DNA of 64,000 nucleotides from Camillea tinctor. Taxonomy: Eukaryota; Ascomycota; Sordariomycetes; Xylariales; Xylariaceae. This document shows positions 11,937 to 23,855 of the stretch, in pieces. The stretch lies in the NCBI GenBank assembly GCA_022578605.1, contig MU394066.1, forward strand, positions 248,001 through 312,000. The letters run 5' to 3'. Made by a program: the position numbers and the translations under genes. How positions within the stretch are numbered: position 1 is the first letter of the stretch; the number at the start of each line of letters is the position of its first letter. The notes beneath the pieces were generated by a model. It was not told the DNA's origin. It saw only the letters and a program-made list of their open reading frames with translations, and made no database searches.

Positions 11937-14900
11937 AGGACACGGGGAGGACGCAGGGACATGGTTAATCGTCAGCCAAGGTTGATCTTCCGGAAGGTTG
12001 TATCGGAACCGAGACAGCTTGTGCGTATTTTTACATATCAGTATCGAGGGGGAGATCTGTCCGGCCGCAAGTTTGAGCGAGCCTGAAGGGTCCATGCCAA
12101 GGGATAGATAGGCCTAAGGGGGAAGAGGACATGCAAGCAGATAACATGGGTATTACTACATGGAGGTGTATAATAGAACATATACAGCACGAATTGGGGA
12201 AGAGACTTTTGCTGGTTGAAACAACCTGAGGCTCAGGTTTGGGGGCAGAAGAGTGGTTCGCAGGGTGCAGGAGGTGATCCGAGACATGTTAGTTGGGGGG
12301 TGTCTGAGTGGGAAGAGAATGGATAAAATGGATTAGGGGGTGTGGAATGGATGGATGGATTTAACCTGTGAGATGGGTATAAAAAAATAGTAGATGAAAA
12401 GTGAGAGAGAGAGAAATAGTGTAAAAGTGGAAATGTTCTGTGTTGTTGTAAGTGTTAAGAGAGAAAAGGCAAAGAGGAAAAAAAAAGAAAAAAAGCCAAG
12501 ACTTAAAAAAGATTCAAAACCCCCCCTCTAAAATATGGGGAAGTACAAGTGAAGAAGTCAAGATGGGGAACAGATGGGTTCTGTAATCAAACGAAATAAG
12601 TCCGTCAATCCACTAAAGAAGAAACTCCTAGACCGTTTTAAGGTGCCACTAGCACCACTTAGTGACCAGTACGAAGCACGGTTCAGAAAGCAATCAAGTC
12701 GGACTTTCCAACCTACAACAATAACCTACGCAGCTACGTAGGTTATGTAGTACATGTACTTTAGGTTAGGTTAGGTACTGCACTACACTGCGCTATACAA
12801 CCTAAAAACTTATAAGATAGGTACCGACACTAAGATCATCAGGGGAGAACTTACACTACTTTATGTATTTAACTTACCCAGGTAGAGGTGATCACCTACG
12901 GTAAGTTGTTGTTGTTATTGTTGTGTGTGTAATATCATGTCTAGTGTTAGTACCTATAGTGTAAGTAGTGTAAGTGTGTAAGTGCATGTGTTGTAATGCT
13001 GTGTTCTTGAATTATTGACAACAAATAGGTAACATTAACCTACAGAGAGAGAGGTTGGGAGACAATTTGATAACCTAACTCTCTAAGTTTACATATAAGA
13101 GTTCCGTGATCGATTTGCTACTTTTATTTTCCTTTTTACACTAGCACATCACGCAACTCCAATCAAATCAAGTCAATCACTAAAAAAGTGTTGAAGTGTT
13201 GAACTGTTGAAATTGTTTAATTGATAAGGTGTTTATGCAGTGACTAAAACTAACTGCCTGACTGTCGACCGCTGTCGTGGTAGTCGCTAAAAGTTGTTAC
13301 TAGCTCGGCGGTGTTACTTGTGCACAGGTCTGTTGCTGGTCTAAGCAATCCCAGCTACCGTTGCTTACTGGCAGGGTCGGGGTGTTGCCCTGTGGCTCCT
13401 TAAAAGCCCAGGCCAGGCTAGTGTAAGCGGGCGGGTTGACTTGCTGTTTGTTACTTGTTTCTTTCCTGTCTCCAGTTGGGAGGACCGGGGCTAACATCGG
13501 CCTACGTATTGCATTTTTCAACCAGTCAAGTGAGTCGATCATGGGTCTGGTTTTCTCTTTGGGGCGAGAAGACGAATAATAAGAATCTAATAAGCATGAC
13601 GATCTTCGACGATAGCCGGGATATATGCCTAATCCGTCCAACGACACGGGGGATGCAATTCTTTAAAGGCGATCTTCTTTGACTGAGTCTACACGTGTAA
13701 GTGCGTGTCCACATATACCGAGAGGTACATGCAGTCCATGTACCACCAACCACGTCCGCATCTTATTACTACTATTACTACTACTTGTCTACTCATTAAC
13801 TAAACTAACATTCAAGTGTAAGAGTACATATAACCTATTATTGTGCCAGGCCAGTCTACGATACATGTATTGCCTACTTAGGTTATATGTATACGAATGG
13901 AGCAACTTAACCTAGTGCAAAAGAAAAAAACAATAAGACATATCCATTGATAGGTTTAACAACTACATAATTTTTTTGGTATCACTTTGCTTTCTTTAAC
14001 CAGCTTACGTCTCTTTGTTATGTCAATAATCAAAATGATTTTCCTTTCTCTCGACCCCGAGAGGAGACAAGACTATTGAAACAAGTTAGCCTACCAGCCT
14101 ACGCATGTAATGTCAGTAGACTTGAGCTTGGCTCCATGTAATATGTATTGATGAAAGGTAACCTGTTCTTAATTCTCAATCGATGTAACGAGTACAGATA
14201 CATAGCATAGTATCTATACTTGTCTTTCTTGTTTCCTCTCTTTTCTCTCCCTCTCTCTCTGTATCCTTACCACTTAACTTACTCGCTCCCACCCTCCCTC
14301 CTCTCCAGAAGTAGTTACCGAGGGAGACCCGAGGTGCTCACTTGACTTCAGCAACGTCTCACCTCATTTTAAATCAATTCCCTTATCGAATCACAAACGC
14401 CTTTTCCCAAATCCCTTCGGTCCATTGTACGTGTCGCCGAGGGACTGCCAAGTACAGAGACTTTAGTATCGGTCTAGCGTCAATGGGTGTTCTTCCCTCG
14501 TCTTCTACTCCACAAGTACCTGCCTACATGTAGATTAGTGGTCTAAACATGGCATTCTGATTTAACAACTGCATGTGGGTGACCTTCAATTCCGCTGTGT
14601 ACTGTTACCATTCGTCGAGTACTGTACATATGGAGAGTCTGTTTAGGCTTGGTAACTTTAATGATCTGCCTAACCTAGGGCAGCGTTAAACACAGACAAA
14701 CGTTTTGTCAAAGGTGTAAAATAAACGAAACAAAAAAAATTGAAAGTAAAAATCTTGAGGAGTCCCTACATTCAACAAAGAAAGAAAAAAAAAACTATCA
14801 TAAGGCGTCTTGGTGAAAATAATTTCAGAGGATTTCAAACCATGTTACGGTATGTAAGTCGTAGTAGCAATTAGATGGAGTACATACATGTCTACATAGG

Positions 14901-15902
14901 TTTACTTGATTTACACTAAACAGACTACTAAACCTGTATGTACCTTCTCTACTCTATCTATGTGTATCGGTACGTTGATCAGGTACTGTACGTACACATG
15001 TTTAGACAGATTCTTCTTTTATTTTTCTTCCTTAAATCTGCCCCCCCTTCCCCCCTCCCCTTTCTAACTACGAATGTATGGTACCTTACGGAGTATTCTG
15101 GGCCCCCCAGTCTCCAGTCTCGTCATCAGTCCACCATCCATCACGCCGGGACCACACCAAACCAACGGGACCCAGGCCGATACACACACACTTTTTTTCT
15201 TACTCCAGTTTCTACAAAAAAAAAAAATTTATCATTTTATCGTAACGCTGCGCGGCCGACGGACTGACAGAGAATAAGAACGAAAAGAAAAAAGAAAAAG
15301 AGAGCAAAGAAAAAAAAAAAGAAGAGAAGACTTACTTTACAGTGCTAAGGATGTCTACTTACACTTAATGTCACTTACTAAATACTTTACTTACTCTCAC
15401 CTTACATACACACACCCGTTAGGTCTTTTTTCTCTCTTTTCTTTCTTTCTTTCTTTTTAATTCTCCTACCTAACTACACTACCTTACTTAGTAAAACACC
15501 CCCCCTCCCCATTTTGGACCCCGTCCACCGTCGGTTGATTAGTCCGATAATTTCTCTTGATTTTCAATACCTACTTTTTTTCTATTACTTTACTTCCATT
15601 AAAAAAAAAAAAAGAAGTAAACCCCCCCAGTCTCCCGCTACCCGCCTCCCGCCTCCCGCACCTTACACCTCCCTTTTTTCCCTCCCTCTCCCCATCCATC
15701 TTCAATTTCTTTTTTTCTTTTCTCCTTTCCTCTCTACATTCGACTTGAGAGTGCGCGTCGTATGGTGCCGTCCCTTCCTTTTTCTTTTCTTTCCTCTTTT
15801 TTCTCCTTCCATAGAGGAATCTGAGTTGGCATAATTCTGTGTCTAAAACCTCGGGGGTTGGGCTAAGAAGTTTTTTTATTGGTAAGTTGGTAACCGAGTG
15901 AC

Positions 15903-15950
15903 TTTCTTTTTTCTTTTCTTTTCTTTTCTTTTCTTTTCTTTTCTTTTTTC
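15903..15950 (+). repeat. (TTTTC)n pentanucleotide microsatellite
   Basis: Nine or so TTTTC units in a row, within the pyrimidine-rich region upstream of the gene at 16630. Confidence 0.9.
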
Positions 15951-16629
15951 CTTTTACGTGTTTGGGGGCAGAAAGTGAGAAGTATATTTAACAATATACC
16001 TATTTGTCCTGCGTCTTGGCCTGGAAATACAAAAAGGGAAGGAAACCAAAACGAAAAAGAAAGGGAGGAATAAAAAAGCAAAAAGGAAAAAAAGGGAAGG
16101 GAAAAAAAGAAAAGGTTAAAGTACAAGCAACAACCGAGGCGGGAGACTCAAAGGCTCTTATTTGATTCTTCTGAGTCAATAACAACCACATCGTCAACAA
16201 CAACAACAGCAACACATATCCACAACAACCAACTATTACCTCGTACGAACCATACATGAAATGCAGAGAGCGACGGATACGGGAAAAGAGAAGAGTTCTT
16301 GCAAGAGATCTATTAAGAGACACGCAACCTTGGGCCATAATACAGCAGACGAGAGTTAAAGGCGCGCATTCATCTCCTGCGCAACACCTCCAACCTAGGT
16401 CTTTGCATATCGACATTCTAAAACAATCGATAGACGCACCGCTTGTTCCCCTTACTTACTCTTTTTTTCTTTTCTGCTATTCCATGTCGTATTGCTTCAC
16501 CGCAAGACTAACCTTGAGTTGTTAGAGAAGACGCTGTGACCACGGTTGCAACAAAGAAAAAAAAAATCTATTTTCCCTCTGCGGCCGTCCGGTTTCGCTT
16601 CCTCAATACCTAGAAACCCAGACAAGATC

Positions 16630-18640
16630 ATGTCGCAATATTACGGAGAGTCACAATGGCCTGGTGCTAACCCGGCTGCCGCTGCTGCTGCCGCTGCCGC
16701 CGCCTCGGCTCCTCCGTCGACATGGGACCATCAGACACCGCCTCCTGCCCGGTCTGGTGAGTGCGATTACGAGACCCATCGAGAAAAACCGACGGGACCA
16801 CATCAATTGACCAACTGGCTACAGGTGCTAACTCGGCCATTCCACGCGAAGAGTCGGCTGCATTCTCCCACCAAATAGAGGGTACGTTGGAAAGAAACAG
16901 CAAATACCAGAAGAAAGAGTCCTTGCTGTCGATAGGAACACACATATATACATACACACATACACACACATACACACACGCACACATACATACACGCATG
17001 CACACACACATCACATACACACATACATGGGGATAAACATGCACGATCGAGGTGGCGGTGATAGTGGTGATGGTGGTGGCCGTAATAGTGGTTTCTTATG
17101 CCTGCCGAGGGGGGAAGCGGTTTACTTCCGATTTCCTCGGTGGAGCAACGACAGCAGGACTCATCTCTCTCTGCTATCATGTTTGCAAATGTGATTATTA
17201 TCTAGTTTAGGCGCTGACAGGTATTTGGTTGGAACAGAGGTTGAGCGAGCCATCGATAATTTGGTTAAGAGCGGCAAAATGTTTGGCCCGCTAGGCCGCC
17301 GTGAGTTTCGCCCGATCAGGCTTCAAAAGATAGTTGGGGCACATTAGATGTGCTTTGGACTTCGGACGAGCGTCTTTATTTTTTTTTCTGGATTTGTACA
17401 TCAAATGTAACTAACGCGGCGTGTGTAGACGGACGAGTCGGGTCTGGGCCTGGTCCTCGACCTCATCCCGTGGAATTCGGTGATCCGCGCACCGGCGGTC
17501 ACTCTGGTCCCAATCTGCAGAATTTCTATGCTGCGCAACGACATCAATCTTCGCGTGGCTCCAACGAGGCGGAGCAGATGATGCAGGCCAAGCGGAGGAT
17601 GGCGGCTCAGCGGGAGCGAGAGCTTCGAAACTATCATCAAGAGCAGCAATACAACCGAAGTAGGCCGCCCTCTTCTGTATAGCACAAGACTTTGCATCGA
17701 AAATTCAAAAAAGAAAATTCATCCGGCAGAGCCAGCATGTTTCCATGTCTCTCCCCGGGCTTCACATCATCTCTTATTATTCTCATGCCTTTTTTATATA
17801 TATAAAAAAACATCGTGTAAAGTCCACTTCGATATGTCACCATACGCCATCACGTCACAGCACCGCCGAATTCGTGTCTTCTCTGAAAGGAAGCCCCTGC
17901 TAACTTTTTGCATCCTAATAGATGTTCTCGCTGATATGTCTTACAATGGGAAGGCTGACCGCGCCCTTAGTCCCGGCAGCATGTCCGAAGATGAACGCCG
18001 CGAGTTGATTGCCCGCCAGCGTAGTGCTTTGTACGGCGATGCCTCGTATGATGACGGCGCCAGCCGCCCCGGCGTTTCCGGTCTGCCCCCTACCACTACT
18101 CCAGGTCAGCGAGGCTCATCCCCCTTGGCGTATGACTGTTCTCGAGCCCGTATCTCTAACTCTGGTGAAGGTGGTCCACAGGCCGGTGAGGGCCCAGCCC
18201 AGTCTCGTTCCAACAGTAACGCCAGCCCCCAATCCAACCCGCCGGCCAACATAGGTATGTTTGAGAACGCGGTCAGTCAACAAGCCAGCCGCACGAGTAA
18301 TTCTTCTCCCACCGGCGGATCGCCTCCTCGAGTCGGTGGGGCGGCAAAGTCAGGCCAGTCTGGCAACACCGTGGCCCCAATCGGGACGCGACCTTCGGGA
18401 GCCACGCAGGCCACGAATCCCGCTCTGACCAAGCGTTCCACCACCCCTTTGCCGTCCCCATTGAGCCACGGGTTTTCGGCTTCGAGCAATAATGAGGAGA
18501 ATGGGCAGGGTGTGTCATCCTCGGGTACACCTTCGAACCCGGCCAGCGCTTCGGCTGACGGGTATAATGGCTGGGGCGGCCGTTCTGGCGTTTGGGGCAA
18601 CAAGTCAAACTTGGGAGTTCAGGCAAGTGTTTGGGGCTAG
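16630..18640 (+). CDS. Conserved ascomycete low-complexity protein with VERAIDNLVKSGKMFG motif
   Basis: Five exons by hand: 16630-16756, 16825-16881, 17238-17300, 17429-17659 and 17922-18640, about 398 residues. Phases agree at every junction, and the joins restore family motifs: AAFSHQIEEVERAIDNL across intron 2, and QQYNR..NGKADRALSPGSMSEDE across intron 4. Donors are GTGAGT, GTACGT, GTGAGT and GTAGGC. Visible parts: an N-terminal MSQYYGESQWP followed by a run of about ten Ala; a short helix VERAIDNLVKSGKMFG; a charged helical segment EAEQMMQAKRRMAAQREREL; SMSEDERRELIARQRSALYG; then a Ser/Pro/Thr-rich tail with TKRSTTPLPSPLS and a conserved C-terminal LGVQASVWG. This layout matches a conserved protein of filamentous ascomycetes whose function I do not know; no enzyme motif is present. 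The weakest call is the first intron, because exon 2 is short. Confidence 0.8.
16938..17027 (+). repeat. CA/TACACA microsatellite inside intron
   Basis: About 90 bases of CACATA and CACACA units with a few CG interruptions. It lies in the second intron (16882-17237) of the VERAIDNLVKSGKMFG gene and accounts for that intron's unusual length of 356 bases compared with 60-260 for its neighbours. Confidence 0.9.
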
Positions 18641-21600
18641 GAATCGGTTACAACGTCATGAGGAATCGGAATCCAGCGATTATTAAAGGAGTTGTTTTTT
18701 GGTCTGTCTGATGGGGCATGGGAAGGGGTTGGGGGTTGGTTGTGGTTCAAATGGGAAAGCGGTTCCGCAAATATTACTCGGTGTTTTTTAGGGTCCGGTT
18801 GGGTTTCTTGGGGGGAGGGAGGCGAGGGAACAGTATATCCTGCATAAGCATGGGTGTTCAGGCCTTTGACGACGGAAACGCACACAGGGTTTGGGCATGC
18901 AAAGTGGAAAAAAATGATTCGGGGGGTTCTTTTTTTACCTTTTTTTTTTTTCAATTTTATGGGAGTTTGATCTTTTTTTTATACGTTTTGGGGCACTTTC
19001 GGGACTCTTCTTCTATTCTCTCTCCAACTGACCAAATCACCCCGATCGATTGCCACCCCAAAAAGGAGTTTGATCGAGCTTTGTTACGGGAACGAAGAAC
19101 TTTATTATCTTTATTCCATGACCATTAACAACATCATTATCCCCCCCTCATCATACTTCTCTCTTCCCACCCCCTTTTTTGGTCTACACCTTTACACTTA
19201 TGCCCCTCCAAATCCTAACGCAAAATCATAAAAAAGAAACGATTTTTTTTTCTTTTGGCTTTAAAGATGGTTTAATGTGGTTTTTCTTTTTCTTTCTTTT
19301 TTTTTCCGGCTTCGTTACTAGGGTACCATTACACTGCACTACACTTGCTCGGACACACATCCACCAGCTCACGACACTACACTTTTACACGGGGGGAGGA
19401 AATTTTCGGTTTTTGGGGGGGGGGGGGGTTTTAAATTACATTCTGGAGGGAAAGGAAAGCACAATGGAAGGAAAGGGGAATGGAAAGCAAAGCAAAGCAA
19501 AGCATAAACTTGATATAAAGGGGAGGGAGGGATTGTTTCTTAAAATAGGAGAAAAAAAAAAGAGGAGGAGGGGGGATTAATAGGGGTTGGAGATAAGGAA
19601 AATAGGAGGGGAGGGAATGGAGGGGGAAAACTGGGATATTTTCGAAATCGGGTTAGGGTAGGATGGGGGATGGGGATAGAGATGCGGGTGATGGGGAGGA
19701 AAGGGGGGGAACTTGTGTTATTTACCCTAGGTACTGTTTATTTGATCGAGTGTTTCGTGGATTTTTGATGAACTTTGAAGTTTTGCACATAAGTGGGGGA
19801 TGGGGAGAATGGGGAGAGAGGGGGAGGGAATAGAGAGGATGATGGGAGGAGTAAGAGGTAGGAGAGAAGATGGGGAGTATTGAGGGAGAATGACGGAATG
19901 GAAAGGAAAGGAAAGGAAAGGAAAAGAGAAGGATAGATTGTAAAATGGGGATTCTTGTAAGGGGGGATGGGGAAAGAAAGGAGAGGGAAAGGAAACTTAT
20001 AGGGGGTTTTGTGTTTATGAGTTGTTGTAGGGATGGGATGGTCGAGAATGGACGGACAAGGAGACCGGGAGAAGGAGATGTGGGAAGGGAAGAGGAGAAA
20101 AGGGGTTGAGGTAAGGCAAGTAAAACGACCCAGGCGCTTTGTCTTTGATTCGTTTGCTTTACTTTGAGTTGAAATGGGAATTCAGGGTAGATTGGTGATC
20201 TGTTGGGTGTAATTCGGGTTGCAATCTGGTGTGGTTTTTTTCTTCTCCTGAGGTTGGGAGAAGGCGGGTTTGAAGCGTGCTGGAAGAGGGCACAGTGGTA
20301 AGGTGCATGATTCGAATCGGTTTTTTTGTCTTTAGCTAAGGGGACATATAGGTCTTTGGCAGTATAAAAGGTAGTTTTTTTATTATTAATGTATTTATTC
20401 TTCGGTTGTATGTTGTTTGGCTGGGAAAGTATTGGATAAGGTGGGGGTTATGGACGAAGACCTACCTACCTCACGTGTCTAAGTTACCTGCCTGCCTGCC
20501 TCACTTGTCATTCACTATTAGGGCATGAGGCTGAAAAATGGAATGTTTATCGAGTAGAAGGTGATTCGTTAGAGTGAAGTATTATCTGGGACGGCGTGGG
20601 AGAGAGGGAAATGCAGTTAAGCTGTGTTGTGGTAATGTGCCTTATGGTTCGTATGTATATAGAGCAGGAGGGGTTAGATGATACATGTTGAAGAGGACTT
20701 AATGTAGGTTTTTGTCTCATGTCGGTTGATAATAGGTGTGATATCTAACCTAGAGGAGTTACATATCACTTATTCTCTATAGTTCTTGGAACTCGAAAGT
20801 GCTGCGTGATGTATGTACTTGATATCATTCCCCTATATCCACCTGCATACCTCTTACCAACTACCGGGGAATCTTCTGTGATGTGGCGTCTGCTAGTATT
20901 TCAGCTTTGTCGACTAGTAGGAGGCAGTATCTGGGCGGTCTTGTGACTGACTCTGCAAGGGCGAGGATTAATACCCCTCGTTTATGTCACATCTTCGTTC
21001 AGTATTCGTTCAGTATAACCTATAGAGAATGCTTGTAAAAAATAAAAATAAAATCTTTTAGTGTGTGTAATAGACTTAGTGTTTGGTACTAGGTTGCGAT
21101 TTTTACATTGAGTATCTAGCCTATCTATCTAACTAGCACCGACCATATGTCGTGTTAGCCTCATATTATTTGGATGTATACTTCCCCGTTTGGTGTGTGT
21201 GAAACATCAATAGGTGAGAGATATAGAAGTAAGGCTATAGTCTATAAGTCACTTACCCTATGATAAGGCGTCGTAATTATCAGCTGAAGGCAACCCCCCT
21301 GCACAGTGTTGGGTGATGGAGACCGGCGATAACCATTTTGAGGCTTCTAGAGTGTGTTTAAGGCAAGTAATCGATACTGAAGCAGCCAATGAGATGCTTC
21401 CATTCTCGGAGGCTGGCGACAATTCAGGAATTGTGGCTCCCTTTCGTTCCCCGCCGTCGAGGAGGAAACTTGCGCTAATACAGCAGTTAGAAGAGAAAGA
21501 GAGAGAGAAAAAAAGATTATCCTAGACAAAGTTTGCAATCGCAATCGGCCAGACTCTTTCGCATATTCTAGATGGGAAAGAAGTTTTTTTTTTATTAGCA

Positions 21601-22028
21601 AGTTTTTTTCTTGTCCCTTCTCAACCTTTTTTTATCCCCATCAGATCAATAACAAGAGAAACCTTGATCTCACTAAGAACAAGTTTCTGGTTTATGAGTT
21701 TCTTACTTATGCATTCTTGGAATATAACATATAATATTATCTAGAAAATAAGTATTATACATAGGTATATGCAACTCGACAGCGCGAAACTCCCAATCAC
21801 GTTATATGGTTACGCGATCAACTCAGCCTATACCTCAACTCATCATCACTTCTCCACAACCACTACCACAGGCTCGCTGGCTTGTGTTTTGATGTCTCAG
21901 CTGGCATCGCGGTAATACGAACAGCAGGCGACTTCAAAAGTCTTTGCGCTTGCTTGACGTTCTACAAAGACAAACTATTAACCTACTACTGTATTGCGGC
22001 ATAATTTTCTTTATAACTCATCCTCATA
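18641..22028. other. Noncoding stretch between the conserved protein and the transporter
   Basis: No recognisable gene. It includes a long purine-rich strand (separate entry), a T-rich patch near 18930-18990, and mixed AT-rich sequence from 20.3 to 22.0 kb. A 70-codon frame at 21313-21525 is not like any protein I know. The last 70 bases before 22029 are the likely leader of the transporter gene. Confidence 0.5.
19381..20110 (+). other. Purine-rich strand tract (G/A skew)
   Basis: Over roughly 700 bases the plus strand is dominated by G and A: a run of 14 G at 19415-19428, AGCAAAGCAAAGC, several GGAAAGGAAAGG blocks and many GGGGA words. Pyrimidines occur only in short islands. No protein frame is supported. 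It may be a polypurine regulatory or unstable tract. Confidence 0.7.
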
Positions 22029-23237
22029 ATGGCCGACTTCAGCAAATCAGATCAGTCTACCATCCCCAGCCATACGGTTGAGGTGACGGCTGGTAACAGC
22101 AACAATAACAACAACAACGATGAAGTTGCTACTAACGAGGCCGTAAGCCAAGGACTTCACCAGCTCGAGGCCAGAAAGGTCCACTGGTACTCATACCTGA
22201 CCACCGCCGACTTCTGGATCGTGCTCCTGGTCGGTCAAGTCCTTGCCCTCTGCATCACTGCCACCAACACATTCTCCAGCTTGCTGGCGAACCTCGGCAC
22301 CTCCATCCCCGCCTTCCAGACCGTCTTTAACTACGTCTTACTCAGCCTCATCTACATGCCCTACACTATCTATACCTACGGCCCCAAGAAGTTCGGCAAG
22401 ATCCTGCTGCGGGACGGCTGGAAGTACTTCATCTTCAGCTTCTTGGATGTCGAGGGCAACTACTTCACCGTGCTGGCCTACCGCTACACCAACATCCTCT
22501 CCGCCCAGCTCATCAACTTCTGGGCCATCGTGATCGTCGTCGTCGTCTCCTTTTTGCTGCTGCGCGTCCGCTACAAGATCTTCCAGATCCTGGGCATTCT
22601 GATCTGCATTGGCGGCATGGGCATGCTGCTGGCTAGTGATCACATGCAAGGCACCAACGGCGGTCCGGGAGAGGATTTATTGAAGGGCGACCTGTTTGCC
22701 TTGCTCGGCGCGACTCTGTATGGTCTCACCAACACCTTTGAGGAGTTCCTGGTCAGCAAGCGTCCTATGTACGAGGTCCTGTCCTTCGTAGGCCTGTTCG
22801 GTATGTGCATCAACGGCGTCCAGGCGGCCATCTTCGACCGCCAGAGCTTCCAACAGGCGACCTGGAATGGCGCTGTCGCCGGCTACCTTGTCGGATATAC
22901 ACTGGCCCTGTCGCTGTTCTACTCGATCGTGCCGTTCATCCTGCGCATCGCGTCGGCTGCTTTCTTCAACATCTCGCTGTTGACCGGCAACTTCTGGGGA
23001 ACCATCATCGGCATCCACGTGTTCGGCTACGCGGTCCACTTCCTGTACCCTATCGCCTTCGTTCTCATCATCATTGGCCTCATGGTCTACTTCCTGTCTG
23101 GTAGCATGCTGGGAGAGTCGAAGAAGCCGTGGTTAGGAGATAATCAGGAGGATGGTGTTGCTGGCTTCGGTACCGCGAAGCTCAAGGCGCTCAACGAAGC
23201 GCGGAGGCAGGGGCTAGCTGCTGATAATACGGTCTAG
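22029..23237 (+). CDS. SLC35F/DUF914-type membrane transporter
   Basis: A single-exon frame of 402 residues, the usual length for this family of the drug/metabolite transporter superfamily (DUF914, SLC35F1/F2-like). A hydrophilic, Asn-rich N-terminal tail of about 55 residues (AGNSNNNNNND) precedes about ten hydrophobic segments. Family-like segments include WIVLLVGQVLALCITATNTF, LDVEGNYFTVLAYRYTNILS, LLRVRYKIFQILGILICIGG, ATLYGLTNTFEEFLVSKRP and SFVGLFGMCINGVQAAIFDR. The short cytosolic C-tail is hydrophilic. Such proteins are thought to move small organic solutes or nucleotide-like compounds across endomembranes or the plasma membrane; the substrate cannot be read from sequence. The start is the first ATG, in the context CATAATGGCC. 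It stands alone, without an operon partner. Confidence 0.93.
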   Translation: MADFSKSDQSTIPSHTVEVTAGNSNNNNNNDEVATNEAVSQGLHQLEARKVHWYSYLTTADFWIVLLVGQVLALCITATNTFSSLLANLGTSIPAFQTVFNYVLLSLIYMPYTIYTYGPKKFGKILLRDGWKYFIFSFLDVEGNYFTVLAYRYTNILSAQLINFWAIVIVVVVSFLLLRVRYKIFQILGILICIGGMGMLLASDHMQGTNGGPGEDLLKGDLFALLGATLYGLTNTFEEFLVSKRPMYEVLSFVGLFGMCINGVQAAIFDRQSFQQATWNGAVAGYLVGYTLALSLFYSIVPFILRIASAAFFNISLLTGNFWGTIIGIHVFGYAVHFLYPIAFVLIIIGLMVYFLSGSMLGESKKPWLGDNQEDGVAGFGTAKLKALNEARRQGLAADNTV

Positions 23238-23691
23238 CTAGCTCTTTGCTACACGGGGGGATGATTGGAAATGTTTGGAAACGGAACAGTGGCGCGGTTA
23301 AGAATCGCGTGTTTCTCGGATACCACTTGTTTGTCTACGAGGTCAGGTTTACTTACCTAAGCCCGACCTGCGTTGGATATACTTTGTTTTGACATGTTTA
23401 GAAGCATGGCTAAACGTATGTCTTTCAGTTTTATTTTTAGATATCACCCTTTACGATAATCGGTTCCTTGTCCCAGTTTCCTTGTTTTTTGTGTGTAGGT
23501 ACAATATGCTTGTCAAGTCTCTCGGTCGCCCCATAGGTCACGCCTATGACACCATTGTCGGAAAGCCTCTTGTTCAAAGGTGTTCCTTAACTATTGAACA
23601 ATGCTATTGAGTCGGCAAACTAACATCAAGGTTTTATAACACTATCATGTGATGGAAATCTGCTTACCCTTAGTCTTGAAGCATGCCGACC
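23238..23691. other. Downstream region of the transporter
   Basis: A 73-codon frame at 23389-23610 is not supported by any family resemblance. Otherwise this is a likely 3' UTR of the transporter and the promoter of the small gene that follows. Confidence 0.4.
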
Positions 23692-23700
23692 TATAAAATA
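23692..23700 (+). promoter_or_regulatory. TATA box of the small CxxC gene
   Basis: TATAAAATA sits 156 bases before the ATG at 23856 and is followed at once by a pyrimidine-rich stretch (CTCTCTCTCTTTCTCC). This is the usual arrangement of TATA box and CT-rich start region in filamentous fungi and supports transcription of the small frame downstream. Confidence 0.55.
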
Positions 23701-23855
23701 AATCATTTCTCCCTTCTCTCTCTCTTTCTCCTGCTTCCCCTATCTATCAAACCACTTACCTACCAACAGAAAAAAACTTTGACCAAAAGATATATACTCA
23801 CTGTACTTACTTCCTTGTCCCATTCCATTTCAATAGAAAGAGAGCATAAGCGAAT

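Larger units (their letters stand above)
4484..16629. other. 12-kb gene-poor region
   Basis: No frame of useful length with recognisable protein content was found on either strand; the longest (122 and 126 codons near 7.9 and 9.6 kb) look like chance frames through low-complexity DNA. The stretch holds many simple repeats, G and C homopolymers, and CCTAGG-type palindromes (for example near 7675, 7800, 9699 and 14677). From about 14.2 to 15.85 kb and again just before 16.6 kb the plus strand is strongly pyrimidine-rich, probably promoter or leader of the gene at 16630. No transposase, reverse transcriptase or terminal repeat was recognised. Long noncoding transcripts cannot be excluded. Confidence 0.5.

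Noticed and set aside
12755..12780. TTAGGTTAGGTTAGG-like run that recalls telomere repeats
   Set aside because: The unit is TAGGT, not TTAGGG, only two to three copies, and it lies inside the window between ordinary genes.
22338..23104. Overlapping frames on both strands within the transporter gene
   Set aside because: Low-complexity translations; the 402-residue membrane protein explains the region.
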